Notes: generated by a model not told the origin, from the letters alone. DNA of 64,000 nucleotides from Linum tenue (GCA_946122785.1 CAMGYJ010000005.1:84624547-84688546); one strand, 5' to 3'. Numbered from the stretch's first letter, positions 47,911-59,648 are shown. Made by a program: numbers and translations.

Positions 47911-48671
47911 GGGAGTTGCTAAAGGTCGCCCTTAAAATTGCTAAAGGTCGCCCTAAAAAGAATCAAAGTTACACTTTTACCCCCTTAGCTTCTTTACCTT
48001 CCCTTTCTCAAACAAACACCACTTGAACTAAAAAAACACTATCTAAGGAGAGAAAAATCCATCATCGTCATTTTGAAGCCGATATCGTCGGAGTAGCGAC
48101 TCCGACGAGGTAAATACATTAACTGAAAAACGAAAAAAAAAAAAAAAAAGGAACCGCAAATCACCTGCGGTTGGACCATGGCTGGACCGCAAATGAACTG
48201 CGGTTGGACCATGGATGGACCGCAAATCACCTGCGGTTGGACCATGGCTGGACCGCAAATGACCTGCGGTTGGACCATGGCTGGACCGCAAATCACCTGC
48301 GGTCCAGCCATGGTCCAACCGCAGGTCATTTGCGGTCCAGTCATGGTCCAACCGCAGGTGATTTGCGGTCCAGCCATGGTCCAACCGCAGGTTGACCGCG
48401 GTCAACCGCGGTCGGCACGGTTTTTTTTTTTTTTTTTTACCTTCTTCTTCTCCGACGAAGCCTTCTTCTCCGGCGAAGGCTGCTGCGCGGGTGGGATCGC
48501 GGGAGTTCGGCGCGATGGAGCGAGGTGCAGAGGGAAGGGAACGCAGGAGAATAGGTTTAGGGCTTGTTTGTTTCTTTCAATTTTGATTTTTTCATTAAGG
48601 GTATACAGGTAATTTGACATCTAAGTTAGGGCGACATTTAGCAATTTTAAGGGCGACATTTAGCAATCCAG
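47911..48671. mobile_element. MITE with internal inverted array (761 bp)
   Basis: Both ends carry two copies of TTGCTAAA(G/T)GTCGCCCT in inverted orientation, separated by TAAAA. Flanking aaaaatta is present at 47903-47910 and 48672-48679, an 8-bp (or imperfect 9-bp) duplication. The ends outside the shared block (GGGAG and CTGGA) match poorly, so hAT-like or Mutator-like origin is open. No transposase. The core is the palindromic array at 48133-48438. Confidence 0.7.
48133..48438. repeat. Large palindrome of inverted 33-bp tandem repeats
   Basis: A 33-bp unit built from GGACCGCAAATCACCTGCGG and TTGGACCATGGCT is repeated about four times, then repeated on the opposite strand. The centre is at about 48286-48300. 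An A tract (48133-48149) and a T tract (48421-48438) sit symmetrically outside. Each unit also contains its own small hairpin (ACCGCA...TGCGGT). A transcript would fold into a stem of about 150 bp. Confidence 0.9.
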
Positions 48672-48679
48672 AAAAATTA

Positions 48680-49359
48680 TAGTTAATTAACGCGGATGGA
48701 TACTCGATATTTCCGAGGATGAAACATGGGCCCTAGTTGCAGACCCAATAGTGCTTTTGGTGACTGAGTCCTGGCCTATTACTGGAAATTTGTGGCCTGA
48801 ATATTGGGCCCGATTTAGCGGCCTCATAATAAGAGAAAGATTTCATGCAAAAAGGAATTCCAAATAAAACGCAGCGCCCAAGCAATGGGACCGCTAGTAA
48901 ATACTCTGTTTAATACACGTACTTATACGTACTTTATTCGTTTAAAACTTTCGTATCTGTATTATTGTCAAGCCGTTTCATTAGTTGTCGTTCATTTGAC
49001 GACTCCCATAATAAACACATATAAAACCCGTATAACATGTTTAATATCCGTATTTAATGAAATAAATTATTAACATTACTATTTTTTACATATTTATTTA
49101 CTTATAAAAATAATTAATTTTATATATTTATGACTATTAACGTACTATTAAACGTAACATTAGCTAAGATACGAAGTATAATATCCGTACGTATTTTATA
49201 TGTAACTTTTCTATAATGTATTTTACTAACTACGATGTCGATTTTGTCTTCGGCTTTTGTGGAAAAGTTGCAGTAATGGATGATGTTCGCTGCTAGCCGT
49301 GAAAACTACGGGTGGTGTCATGGACTTAACACTCATTCGTCAAAGAACTAAGCAAGCTT
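48680..49359. other. Intergenic DNA, no gene recognised
   Basis: 48890-49220 is AT-rich with many CGTAC/TACGT motifs and no coding signal. Confidence 0.4.
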
Positions 49360-49560
49360 TAGGGATGACAATGAGTTGGGTTGGATTGGATTTTGTTAAA
49401 CCTAAAGTCAAAAAGTGAAACTCAAACCCAAATCCAAATTCATGGGTTTATCCTTGAAAAAAATCAGGGGTAAAACCCAATGGGTTTGAAAAATTCAAAT
49501 TCAAATTCAACCCAACCTACTCACTGGGTATTCGCGGGTTCATGGGTACCACCACAATCA
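49360..49560. mobile_element. Truncated hAT-like element end
   Basis: Begins TAGGGATGACAATGAG and continues with the GGGTTTATCC and GGGTTCATGGGTACC motifs of the family seen at 2697 and 56912, then stops. A direct repeat ACCACAATCACTCATATTTG follows at about 49550 and 49620. No right end is found. Confidence 0.5.
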
Positions 49561-49851
49561 CTCATATTTGAGAGATTATATGGAACTAGAATACATGCAT
49601 TAATTTTTTTGGAGGTCCCACCACAATCACTCATATTTGAGATATTATCAATCTCTACTTTTTGTTGAGATTTTTCACTATCACTCAAAATTGACTTTTT
49701 ATTGCTTTACAACAAACCACAATCCAAACAAGATATTTTCCTAATAGATCAATTGATCAATAAATTTGATAACTCAACACATCAACTTCCAAACGACACA
49801 TTACTTGCCTATTATGGCTCATTCTTCAGGGGATATTTGTAGATGATGGAT

Positions 49852-51086
49852 ATGGCTAGTAGTCGGTCAGTATCCGGTATACCAGATATCGATAACCCGA
49901 TATTCAGTATACCGAAAACAGATATTGTGCCCGCCATGGTTGTCACGCCGGTGGCATGCCACCCGGTTGAACCTGGTTCAACCTGTGCCGGTCATGAAAC
50001 TGGCATGACACCACCGGTATGACCGGTATGATCGACTTACGCATTTTAAGTAAAATGATATAATTTAAATGAGTTTAATGAATAAAAAAATTAATTTATT
50101 ATTCATTTTATGAATGTAATAGTTAAAAGTTGATGATATTTGTTGGATTGTAACTAAATTGTCCACAAATATGTTTTATATATGATTAAATACATGAGAT
50201 ATTAATTGTTTTCACAATTTTTTAAACCGGCATGAACCGGCACAAACTGGTTATACCACTGGTCGTACCATTCCATTTGCCAAACCGGCACAACGGTATA
50301 AACCGGTTTGACAACCTTGGTGCCCGCCGAATAGCGATTCCGGATGTTAACCGGTATACCAGTATACCGGATGGTCGGTAACCGGGCGGTCGGGAATGGC
50401 GAGGAGGAAGTCGGCCGGTTGGGGATGGTAGGAGGAAGTCGACGTTTGAACCCTGACCCTGCTGTCGATTTCAAGAAGCGGCGGCTGGCGACGTAGCTCT
50501 CTCTGTCGGGGACTACTGCTGGTGGTGAATAGAGGAGGACGACGGAGATGTGGGGGCAGCATAGCTCTCTCCGTCGGCGACGGTTGCTGGTGCCTGGTGG
50601 TGAAGAGGAGGAAGACGGAGATGCCTGGGGAGGCTGTATCGATTTCGGCATCGGGGACTCCTGCTGGCTGCTGGTGGTGAAGAGAAGAGGAAGACGAAGA
50701 TGTGAGCAAGATGCCTCGGGGCGGTGGTTGGGGCTGGGGGCGGCGAGATCGCCTTCCCCTTTCATATTGAATCAGAGGAGAATGGAGGTGGAGCTTGAGC
50801 GCAGCGTGCAGCAGGGGAAGCGACTAGCGAGGTCGATGACAATTTGGATTTAGGGTTTAGTTTACCGCAATTCCCAAATCCAATCCGTTGCATTCTTTTT
50901 ATAGTTAAGTTTCAGTATTGCGGTATACTTGTATACCGTCGGTAATTACCGCTTAGTATCCGGTATTACCGAATGGAAAATTTCATGCCCGAATACGGAT
51001 ACCGCCGGTATTCGATATACCGGATACCGTCAGTATCCAGTACGGTATCCGGTAATACCGAATACCGGTTCACCGATTACCACTCC
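49852..51086. mobile_element. hAT-like element rich in CGGTATACC, with nested insertion
   Basis: Subterminal CGGTATACCGG motifs occur at both ends (49870-49925 and 50920-51075). Ends are weakly inverted: ATGGCTAGTAGTCGG and, reversed, AGGAGTGGTAATCGG. Flanks tgatggat (49844-49851) and tgatggac (51087-51094) match at 7 of 8. The core (50330-50860) is GC-rich with long open frames on both strands but no recognisable domain. Another element is nested at 49936-50319. Confidence 0.6.
49936..50319. mobile_element. Nested 384-bp MITE with perfect 9-bp target duplication
   Basis: Flanked by gtgcccgcc at 49927-49935 and 50320-50328. Ends are ATGGTTGTCACGCCGG and, reversed, CCAAGGTTGTCAAACCGG. Nine-bp duplication suggests a Mutator-like origin; an 8-bp reading with hAT is also possible. 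Inside are repeated CCGGTATGACCGG motifs. Confidence 0.7.
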
Positions 51087-51094
51087 TGATGGAC

Positions 51095-51461
51095 GAGGAT
51101 CACTGAGATAGTCATTACGGAATAAATAACCATCGTAGACAAGGGTGAAGCCAGGATTACTTACTCAGGGGGCGAATTTTTTTTGGAAACTTGCGTATAT
51201 TTTTTTGCTTTTATAGGTAGATGAAATGGGTGTAATTGCACTCTCTATACCCGTTTATTTTGAGATGTTTGTGGCATTTGAGCAACATTGCAAACAACAA
51301 GGGGAACGAACAAAAGATGATGAATTCTGAGACAAAAAGTAAGAAATTTAGGTCTTCCAACAAAACAAACCCAGAGGTTGAACTAATAAAAGATTGGCAT
51401 TCGACTCACAAATGACAAAACAACACATTTTTAATCGAAGTGCAATCAATCCTTCACTACC
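51095..51461. other. Intergenic DNA and RPL35 3' flank
   Basis: AT-rich. The right part should be the 3' UTR of RPL35, which is transcribed leftward. No other gene seen. Confidence 0.45.
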
Positions 51462-52527
<1,066 letters not shown>

Positions 52528-52563
52528 CCTTGTGCGGCTCCGCGCTTCACTGCGGTCACTTCC

Positions 52564-52670
52564 AAAACCCTAGAAATTATTCCAAGGTAGAGAAGAGAAA
52601 TCCGTCTGTTTTATATCTTCCTATATTAACTGGGCCGGAATGCTATGTAGAGAGCCCATTTAGCTGGGCT
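52564..52670 (-). promoter_or_regulatory. Telo-box and site II motifs of the RPL35 promoter
   Basis: AAAACCCTAG (52564-52573) resembles a telo box. TGGGCC (52631-52636), GCCCAT (52654-52659) and TGGGCT (52665-52670) are site II (TGGGCY) elements. The pair is characteristic of plant ribosomal protein promoters. A TATA-like ATATAAAA on the minus strand is at about 52609-52616. Confidence 0.7.
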
Positions 52671-52969
52671 CATTAAGCAGCCCTTGAACATCCCAGAGCA
52701 AGAGATGCGGTGGTTGGGTTGTTTGGTTACCGTCAATCTCCACGGGTCCCTTTGTTTTTCTTTTCTTCCTTCCTCCCTTCCTGCACTCGGTGTCGGAGTT
52801 CAGACGAATTCCTAACTCTTAATTCCTAACTGCCCAAATAACTGCCATTCCCCTACGGGCAATTCCCTCCTCCTAGCCCTTAATTCTTGCAATTTCCCCT
52901 TCTTCTATTTCTAGCTCCACCGTCGGTTCGTTTCACACCGGAATCGCTCTCCGGAGCTCGGCCTGAAGA

Positions 52970-55948
52970 ATGAAGCAGTTGCACAAACAAGCCAGCGTGA
53001 ACTACCGTCGGGACGAGGAGATGCCGGCCACTCAGTACTCACCCAAGACACTCAAACACCCTAGATCCCTTCCCAGATCCATCAATTACCTCTTCCGCGA
53101 GCAGCGCCTCCTCTTCGTCCTCGTCGGGGTTCTGATCGGCTCTACTTTCTTCATCCTCCAGCCCTCTCTCTCCCGCCTCGGCCCTTCCGAGGCTCGCCCT
53201 GCCGTCACCAGTTCCTTATCCGGCTCTTCTTCTGTTGTTCAGTCCTCCAACCGCGGATCTTCGGGCATATTCCAGAGGAGGACGGTTTCCGGTCGGGTGC
53301 CTGCGGATCTCGGCCGCCGGAGGTTGAGGATTGTGGTGACCGGGGGAGCTGGATTCGTCGGCAGCCATCTCGTGGATAAGTTGATTACCCGCGGCGACGA
53401 GGTAATTGTGATTGACAATTTCTTCACGGGGAGGAAGGATAATTTGGTTCATCTGTTTGGGAACCCGAGGTTCGAGCTCATTCGTCACGACGTTGTGGAG
53501 CCTATACTGTTGGAGGTAGATCAGATCTATCACTTGGCTTGCCCTGCATCTCCGGTTCATTACAAGTACAATCCCGTCAAGACAATCATATCCTTTCTAA
53601 TTAGTTATTATTATCTCGCTTATAGGCGTGTTGCGCTTTAAGCGTTCGCTTCATTTCGCTGTTGTTAATAATTTCGTGGATTTGGGATTGGGTTTTGAGA
53701 TCCTTGACTGTGATTGCCTGACTTACAAGACAAATGTCATGGGGACGCTGAATATGTTGGGTTTGGCCAAGAGGGTAGGTGCCAGATTTCTGCTGACCAG
53801 TACCAGTGAGGTCTATGGAGACCCGCTTGAGCATCCACAAAAGGAGACCTATTGGGGAAATGTTAATCCAATTGGTTTGTTTCTAATTGTGACAATCAAT
53901 GTATTTTTTTCTTTTTCTCTGAGAAAGGATATGGGTTGTTCATTGACTGCAAAGTTTGGTGACTGCAAATTGATTAGGTGAGAGGAGCTGTTATGATGAG
54001 GGAAAACGAACAGCAGAGACATTGACCATGGATTACCACCGAGGTGCTGGTGTTGAGGTAACTGCCGTTTTCTTTAAATATTGATAGCATTTAAGATCTG
54101 GATGCTTAACTTGCATCCAGTGTTGTTATCATAACCATTACAGAGTTGTATGGTACTGGCTTATCTTGGTCCGCTTCTTTTTGCTTTCCATGAATAGTCC
54201 TAAAAGTTAACCTTCCTGATGTGACTAGATAATTGATAATTCGATGGACCTGCCATGGAATGTTAAGAATCCTTTCCTAGTGGTTTCTTCTATTCTATTA
54301 GCAGTTGTCGTCCTTTTCAAACCAATAATTATGTCAAGCCTACTCCTCCACTCACAGCCGAGGAATGAACCTATTAATTGATAAATGTTGAAGGATGATC
54401 TCTGAGCTTTAAGTCCTAAGTAGGTTGGACATTTGCCTTCCTTCTTCAGTTTCTCACGTCATAGTAGGCGATTAAGGACAGGTGTTCTGAGTTGTTCCCA
54501 TGGTAGATTTACACCATCAGTTAACTCCAATTTTGTAGTACTAAATTCACCCTCGATTCCTAACTATTTGTAGGTGCGTATTGCTCGCATTTTTAACACC
54601 TATGGACCTCGCATGTGTTTGGATGATGGACGTGTTGTCAGCAATTTTGTGGCTCAGGTTTGGCTTTCCTCTTTAGTATTAAGCACACGTGACTCCTATG
54701 TGATGCGATCTTATGTGAAACTTATATACTAAATTTACTTTTGGCAGCCAACTTATGAGTGACCTCAGTCTATGATCTTCTTATTGATTGTCAATTGTAC
54801 TAAAATTGTTATTGGACTTTTTCAGGCCATCCGCAAACAACCTATGACTGTGTATGGTGATGGGAAGCAAACAAGGAGCTTCCAATATGTTTCTGACTTG
54901 GTACGACATACTGCTATCTAATACTTTCTTCCGCAAACAAGGAGCTTCCAATATGGACCGGAAGCTTGGAAATTTTCTAAAACTTGCAGAACATGTGAAT
55001 GCAAAGCTGTAATTCAAAGTCAGCAGATTACATTTGACAACTCTGCTAAGCAGGGGCTAGGTGAATACGCCTTGGATACCGCTCAGTGACAGGAAATCAA
55101 AGCCTTAAGGATTGTCATGCAGTTAGCCAATCTTAGGTTTAACATGAACAAGCAGTCATCTTCTGATGCGTATATGCCAAATTGGTGGTTAGCTAGACGG
55201 AAAAGAATTGCATTGCAAGTGAAGATTGCCCCTAAGTTGTCTCTAACTTAATAGACTACAAATTATGGGCTTTGTGAGGAGAGGGAGCTGTCATGCTAAC
55301 TGTCAATGTTTCAGACTTACTATGGAGTGAGTTAGAAAGTTCTATCGGATGAGTGACCCTAACATACGAGGACTAGTTGCCCACAGTGTTTGCAAACATT
55401 AGTGAGGGAGGGACAACTGTGTGAAAGTCTCAGTAGTGCATCGTCGGCGCAATTGAGTGGAGCAGTTGTGTGTTACTGTCAAAGGAGCTTTGAGATTGTA
55501 GTCAGCTCCTTACAGATGCTCCTTTGAATGACAGGTGGAGGGATTGGTAGCACTGATGGAAGGTGAGCATGTTGGTCCATTCAATCTTGGGAATCCAGGA
55601 GAGTTCACCATGCTTGAGCTTGCTGAGGTTTGGCCCCTGACATGGGCTTGTGGATTTATTTTCCCTTTCTGAATAGGATGAGATGTAAAGTGTTGCTTCC
55701 TGTTGTGCTTATGCTGACTTGCACTTTGGTTAATGATGAAGGTGGTGAAAGCAGTAATTGATCCAAGTGCAACAATAGAGTTCAGGCCAAACACTGCAGA
55801 TGATCCGCACAAGAGGAAACCGGACATTGCAAGAGCAAAAGAACTGCTGAACTGGGAGCCTAAAATCTCACTGAAAGATGGGTTGCCACTCATGGTGAGC
55901 GACTTCAGGAATCGCATTCTGAACGAGGACGAAGGGAAAGGGCTTTAA
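52970..55948 (+). CDS. UXS: UDP-glucuronate decarboxylase (UDP-xylose synthase), membrane-anchored, 434 aa
   Basis: Converts UDP-glucuronate to UDP-xylose with NAD+ for cell-wall glycan synthesis; this type is a type II Golgi membrane protein. Exons: 52970-53587, 53727-53874, 53978-54057, 54574-54657, 54826-54900, 55535-55627, 55742-55948, total 1305 bp in frame (Arabidopsis UXS1 and UXS2 are about 435-445 aa). A signal anchor ([17 protein letters not shown]) spans about 47-63. The NAD site is [10 protein letters not shown] (G125, G128, G131). [10 protein letters not shown] (230-239) and YDEGK (Y261, K265) form the SDR active site. Later blocks are [32 protein letters not shown] and [20 protein letters not shown]. 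Intron 1 is AT-AC; the others are GT-AG. ATG 52970 is the first in frame. All motifs are intact. Closest to the UXS1/2/4 group. Confidence 0.95.
53588..53726 (+). other. U12-type AT-AC intron in UXS (139 bp)
   Basis: The intron starts ATATCCTTTC, the U12 AT-AC donor consensus, and ends TTAC. TCCTTGAC (53701-53708) matches the U12 branch-site consensus, with its A 19 bases before the 3' end. Splicing joins codons for KTI and KTN in phase 0. There is no GT at the exon end that would keep the conserved protein. Confidence 0.88.
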
Positions 55949-56911
55949 GGAAGTTATAATCGTGGCAGGCACCGGAAACTATTATGTACAGTGTTAAAGA
56001 AAGAAGGGCAAGGCTGTAGCTTGATTTAATCCAGTCTCGTCATCCACAGTTGCTCTCTCTTTATCCCTCTGGCCTTAATTATGGGTGAATCCAGATAGCA
56101 AGTTTATCTGGAAACCACATCGTTTCTCGTTTCCAGGTTAATCTTCCTCTATTCTTTGATTCTTTGTTGTTCTTTCTTCGTTTATATTGCTTGCTTGCTT
56201 GCAGTATGGAACCGAACTGGAGACTTCAGGTTTGTTGCGAGTGCCAAGAAGGCTCCTGTTTTTTGTTAGGTTTGTTGAGCGGAGAGTTGATTTTGTTTGT
56301 TGCCATGGTAATTTTGAGATGTACAAGTACACCAGAAAGAGCTTGCTTTATGTTTCCGAATCAGATTAATATAATTTCTGTCGCGCTCTATTGGTGCCAA
56401 GTTCCTGACGCTATAGCGTGTACTATGTTTCCGAATCAGATTAATATAATATCTGTCGCGCTCTATTGGTGCCAAGTTCCTGACGGTATAGCGTAGCGTG
56501 AGCTTTATTAAGTAAATGATGAATGATTAATACTCCAGCCGAAGAACGAATAATGCTAGTTAGTTGCGGCCCCTGAATTCTGATACTTATTTCAAAATTT
56601 ACAAAAATTTACATTTTATTATTTTAGTACCTAAACTTTTCAAAATTTACATTTTGGTCCAAAGAGTGGATGTCATTCGAATCAGTGGATCAATCCATGC
56701 ATCCATATGATCCAATCCATTTAATCCAATCCACTTGATCCATGAATCTATCAATGCAATCCATCAATCCATTGATCCAATTCATTTGTCACCTCTAATT
56801 GTTACCCTTCTCGATAGCCGACCACCCTAGTGTCCCTCCTAACTCCCATCCCATTCCATTGCAGAATTCACAAAGGTTTCCAAATGGTTATTAGCGTGAA
56901 GAGGTAGAGAA
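55949..56911. other. UXS 3' flank with tandem duplications
   Basis: Probable 3' UTR to about 56350. A 75-bp unit is duplicated at 56349-56423 and 56424-56497. 56640-56790 is a degenerate array of AATCCATC/GATCCAAT words. No gene is seen. Confidence 0.5.
56349..56497. repeat. 75-bp tandem duplication
   Basis: Two adjacent copies begin TATGTTTCCGAATCAGATTA and contain CTATTGGTGCCAAGTTCCTG. They differ at a few positions, so the duplication is fairly recent. Confidence 0.85.
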
Positions 56912-57465
56912 TAGGGATGGCAATGGGTCGGATTTTGCCAAACCCAAATCCAAACTCATGGGATTATCCGTTAAAAAAAAAAACAGCGGTAAAACACACA
57001 GGGTTTGGAAAACTCAAACCCAACCCAACCAGCTGCGTATCAGCGGGTTCATGGGTACCCATGAGTTTTTGTGGTAAAAAATTTAATAACAAGTTCCTAC
57101 CAAAATATAATTCAAACATAAATTTCCCCATACAAATTATCCATACATGAAATAAAACACCATTCTAGAAAATTCAAACATATCACAATTACACTAAAAA
57201 AATCACACGGAATAAGTGTAATGATAGTTAGATTGGAGGAAATTAGAATTAGAGTAGGGTTTGGGGAGAGTAGGGCGACGAAATAAGTGTGGGAGGGTAT
57301 CCATGAGTCGGGTACCCCTAAATCCAAACCCAACCCAACTCGGTGAATAGTGTACGAGTTTAAACCCAAACCTGGCCCGAAATCCGTCAACGCGAGTAAA
57401 ACCCGCGTCGACAAGGTTGGGTCGGGTAGGGTACCCGTGGATTCGGGTTTTTTTTGCCATCCCTA
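56912..57465. mobile_element. hAT-like MITE, 554 bp
   Basis: Starts TAGGGATGGCAATGGG and ends TTTGCCATCCCTA. Flanks are gtagagaa (56904-56911) and gtggagaa (57466-57473), 8 bp with one mismatch. It shares GGGTTCATGGGTACCC and CAACCC subterminal motifs with 2697-3865, of which it looks like a shorter relative without the GC-rich core. Confidence 0.8.
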
Positions 57466-57629
57466 GTGGAGAAAGCCATTTCTAAGGTGGGCAATGGGAA
57501 ATGGGTATTTGGATATGTCTATATCCGTCCACTTTTTTTAGGGTTACAGGTACCTAAATATCGGTAATTTTTTTTACGGGATGGGACTTGAGATCAAAAT
57601 GTTCTATAATAGGTACCCACGGGTAGGGG

Positions 57630-58128
57630 GCAAATGGGCTAAGCCGCTCGCGAGAAATTCGGCGTTCGAATCGGAAAAAACTCGTTCGACACTTGGCTCG
57701 TTAATAAACGAGCCAAGCTTGAGCTAGACCATGCTCAACTTGATAAGCTTGTGAGCTAAGCTCGTGAGCTAGCTTGACTCGATGGCTAGTTGAGCTATGC
57801 TCACGAGTTGGCTTGTTTAGAGCTTGTGGAAGGATTAATTACTCTTATGAACATGAACATTATCTTGTTAATACGGATGTGTGTGGAATTTAGCTGTTAT
57901 TTTTAGTTTCTAGTGTTCTTTTTATCATTTAAATTCTTATTTTATACACATTTTTTCAGCAAGAATGATTTCAAATTGAGCTCATCTTGAGCCGAGCTTG
58001 TATTCAACTTAACAAGCTTTGTTAATGAGCATTTATCGAGCTCTACCGAGCCGAGCTCGAGCTGGATGATTTTTAATCGAACCGAGCTCAAGCTAAGCAA
58101 AAACTCGACTCGACTCGGCTCCTTTGCA
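57630..58128. repeat. GAGCCGAGCT-rich repeat, probably a nested MITE
   Basis: Many inverted and direct words of the form GAGCCGAGCTCGAGCT and GAGCTTGTG, densest at the two ends and AT-rich in the middle (57840-57960). Ends GCAAATGGGCTAAGCCG and, reversed, TGCAAAGGAGCCGAG are weakly inverted. No clear duplication was found. Confidence 0.45.
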
Positions 58129-58174
58129 GTTACCCGTTAATACCTGTTTGGGTATTATGGGTACCTACCCATTG

Positions 58175-58620
58175 CATAGCCAATGGGCCGAGCCCAGAGC
58201 CACTCTCTTCCTCACGGCCCAGTCCAGCCCCTTAATCCTGGCTTTAGCTCCCTTAGTCGGTGCGCCACACTGAGATTCCTCATGTAGGGGTATGCCAAAA
58301 TCCGCTCCATTGTTATGGTGCAGAATCTAATGAGGTAGAGAAGGTTTTGGTGGACAGCGACGCTAATGAGCTGGACGTCCCTCTGGAAAGCGCCTTCTCC
58401 ACCGGGACTGCAGTTGTCGAAGAGGCACTTCATAGTGAATTTAAGGTTTTTGTCGTGGTGGGAGAGGATGCCTTTGTACACTTTCCCGAACCCTCCCTAC
58501 GCGATGATTTTGTTGTCACTGACGTTGTTGGCCGCCACCTGGATATCTCGGAGGGAGAATCTCCGTAGCTGTGCGAAGCAACAGATTTTGCGCTCGTCCT
58601 CGCCTATGGAGTAAATTATT
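58175..58620 (-). pseudogene. LRR receptor-like kinase fragment (subfamily II-like)
   Basis: Minus strand: FAQLRRFSLRDIQVA, then GGFGKVYKGI (glycine loop), SPGGEGAFQRDVQLISVAVH, NLLYLIRFCT, ERILAYPYMRNLSVAHRLRE and, after a frameshift, GLDW and RKRVALG. This is juxtamembrane to N-lobe sequence as in Arabidopsis At5g10290/At5g65240-type LRR-RLKs. A stop stands just before the glycine loop, the catalytic Lys region is scrambled, and the HRD and DFG motifs are absent. It is a dead fragment inside a hAT-like element. Confidence 0.8.
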
Positions 58621-58758
58621 ATGAGTTACCAGCAGGTACCCGTTAACCCGTATGAGTTTGGGACATGGAATGGAGTTCCATCTCCAAATTGGACTGGGTT
58701 CCCATTTCAAATTGGACGAGTACCCAGTCTCGTCTTGTTGCCCACCCCTAGCCAAACC

Positions 58759-59039
58759 CCTTCTTTATTCAATGGAAGAAAGCTCTAAGGGCCCTTTTCT
58801 ATTTCAGATGATTTTCCTCAGTAGTTGGGAACTGATCCTATGTATAATTCATGTTTACTATTTATGAAATAATATTAACTTTTACATCAATTTAATTTAT
58901 GAGTTATATCTCATTCCCATTAAGTTGTAGTTGAAATAATTTTACACAGATAAATCAGATTAATTGTGCTATACAACATGACATCCAGTTTGATATATTT
59001 TGGAACAAAAAAAATTGATGGATTGTTCAGACGAAACAT
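58759..59039. other. Intergenic DNA, no gene recognised
   Basis: AT-rich stretch between the hAT-like element and the LINE 3' part. Confidence 0.4.
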
Positions 59040-59648
59040 TTCGATGGGGTATTGGCTCAAAATAACTTCGTGGGGATTTTGTAGAGGTCATTATACAGGT
59101 TGATCGGTCGAAAGTCGGAGATGAATTACGATTGACGCTTATTTGGTATCATCACAATGAGGGTTTCATTCATGTATGCAATTTTAAACGGGTTACTGAA
59201 ATAGTGTGAAACATTATTAGTAACATCACAACCCATGATATTCCAACATTTCTGGTAAAACACAAGTGGGATAGTTAGAAGCCATCTTTCCAAGGGGCCT
59301 TGAGCAGGCTTATAGATATGATTGCACCCCAGAATTCCTCCGCCATGATCGTAGCTGAAAGACTATAAGCGCTGCATTCTACATAATTAAAACGAGCCAC
59401 CACATCATCTGTAGTGTGGCCAGCGGCGGGGTATATTTCAAGGTAGAAAGCTCGTGCCATCCATTTCATCTCTTTATTATCCGTCGTCCATTCTCTTGCA
59501 GAGTTATAAGGAGTAGTATTAGTCTTGTTATACCGAGAGCTTTTTATGGTTGAGAGGTGGAAGAATCACGTGTTCCTGCCGCCCTCCTTAAACCACTTCA
59601 CTCTGAGTACCACAATAGCTGCTCTTGAAAGAGGATCTTCTCCAATTC
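59040..59648 (-). pseudogene. L1 LINE ORF2 reverse transcriptase part
   Basis: Minus strand from 59648: a KILFQEQLLWY-like motif, later ISISLLKAPWKDGF (59320-59275), then YQKCWNIMGCDVTN and ETLIVMIPNKRQ and SDFRPINL, the N-terminal RT blocks of plant L1. Frames are broken by stops and shifts. It ends near 59040. It is the continuation of the LINE at 63512-64000, separated by the LTR element 59649-63511. Confidence 0.78.

Larger units (their letters stand above)
57483..58750. mobile_element. hAT-like element carrying a receptor-kinase gene fragment
   Basis: Starts TAAGGTGGGCAATGGG and ends TGTTGCCCACCCCTA, roughly inverted. Flanks gccatttc (57475-57482) and gccaaacc (58751-58758) match at 6 of 8. 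Subterminal GGTACCC and ACCCGTTAA motifs are near both ends. It holds another repeat (57630-58128) and a minus-strand LRR-RLK fragment (58175-58620). No transposase. The layout fits a Pack-type capture, but the degraded target duplication leaves the exact borders uncertain. Confidence 0.6.

Noticed and set aside
48039..48612. Repetitive-protein frames on both strands across the 33-bp array
   Set aside because: The unit is a multiple of three and palindromic, so open frames appear on both strands automatically. No start context or flanking exon.
53628..53981. A separate 117-codon gene downstream of a short UXS frame
   Set aside because: It is UXS exon 2 with intron sequence on both sides; the two frames are one gene joined by the AT-AC intron.
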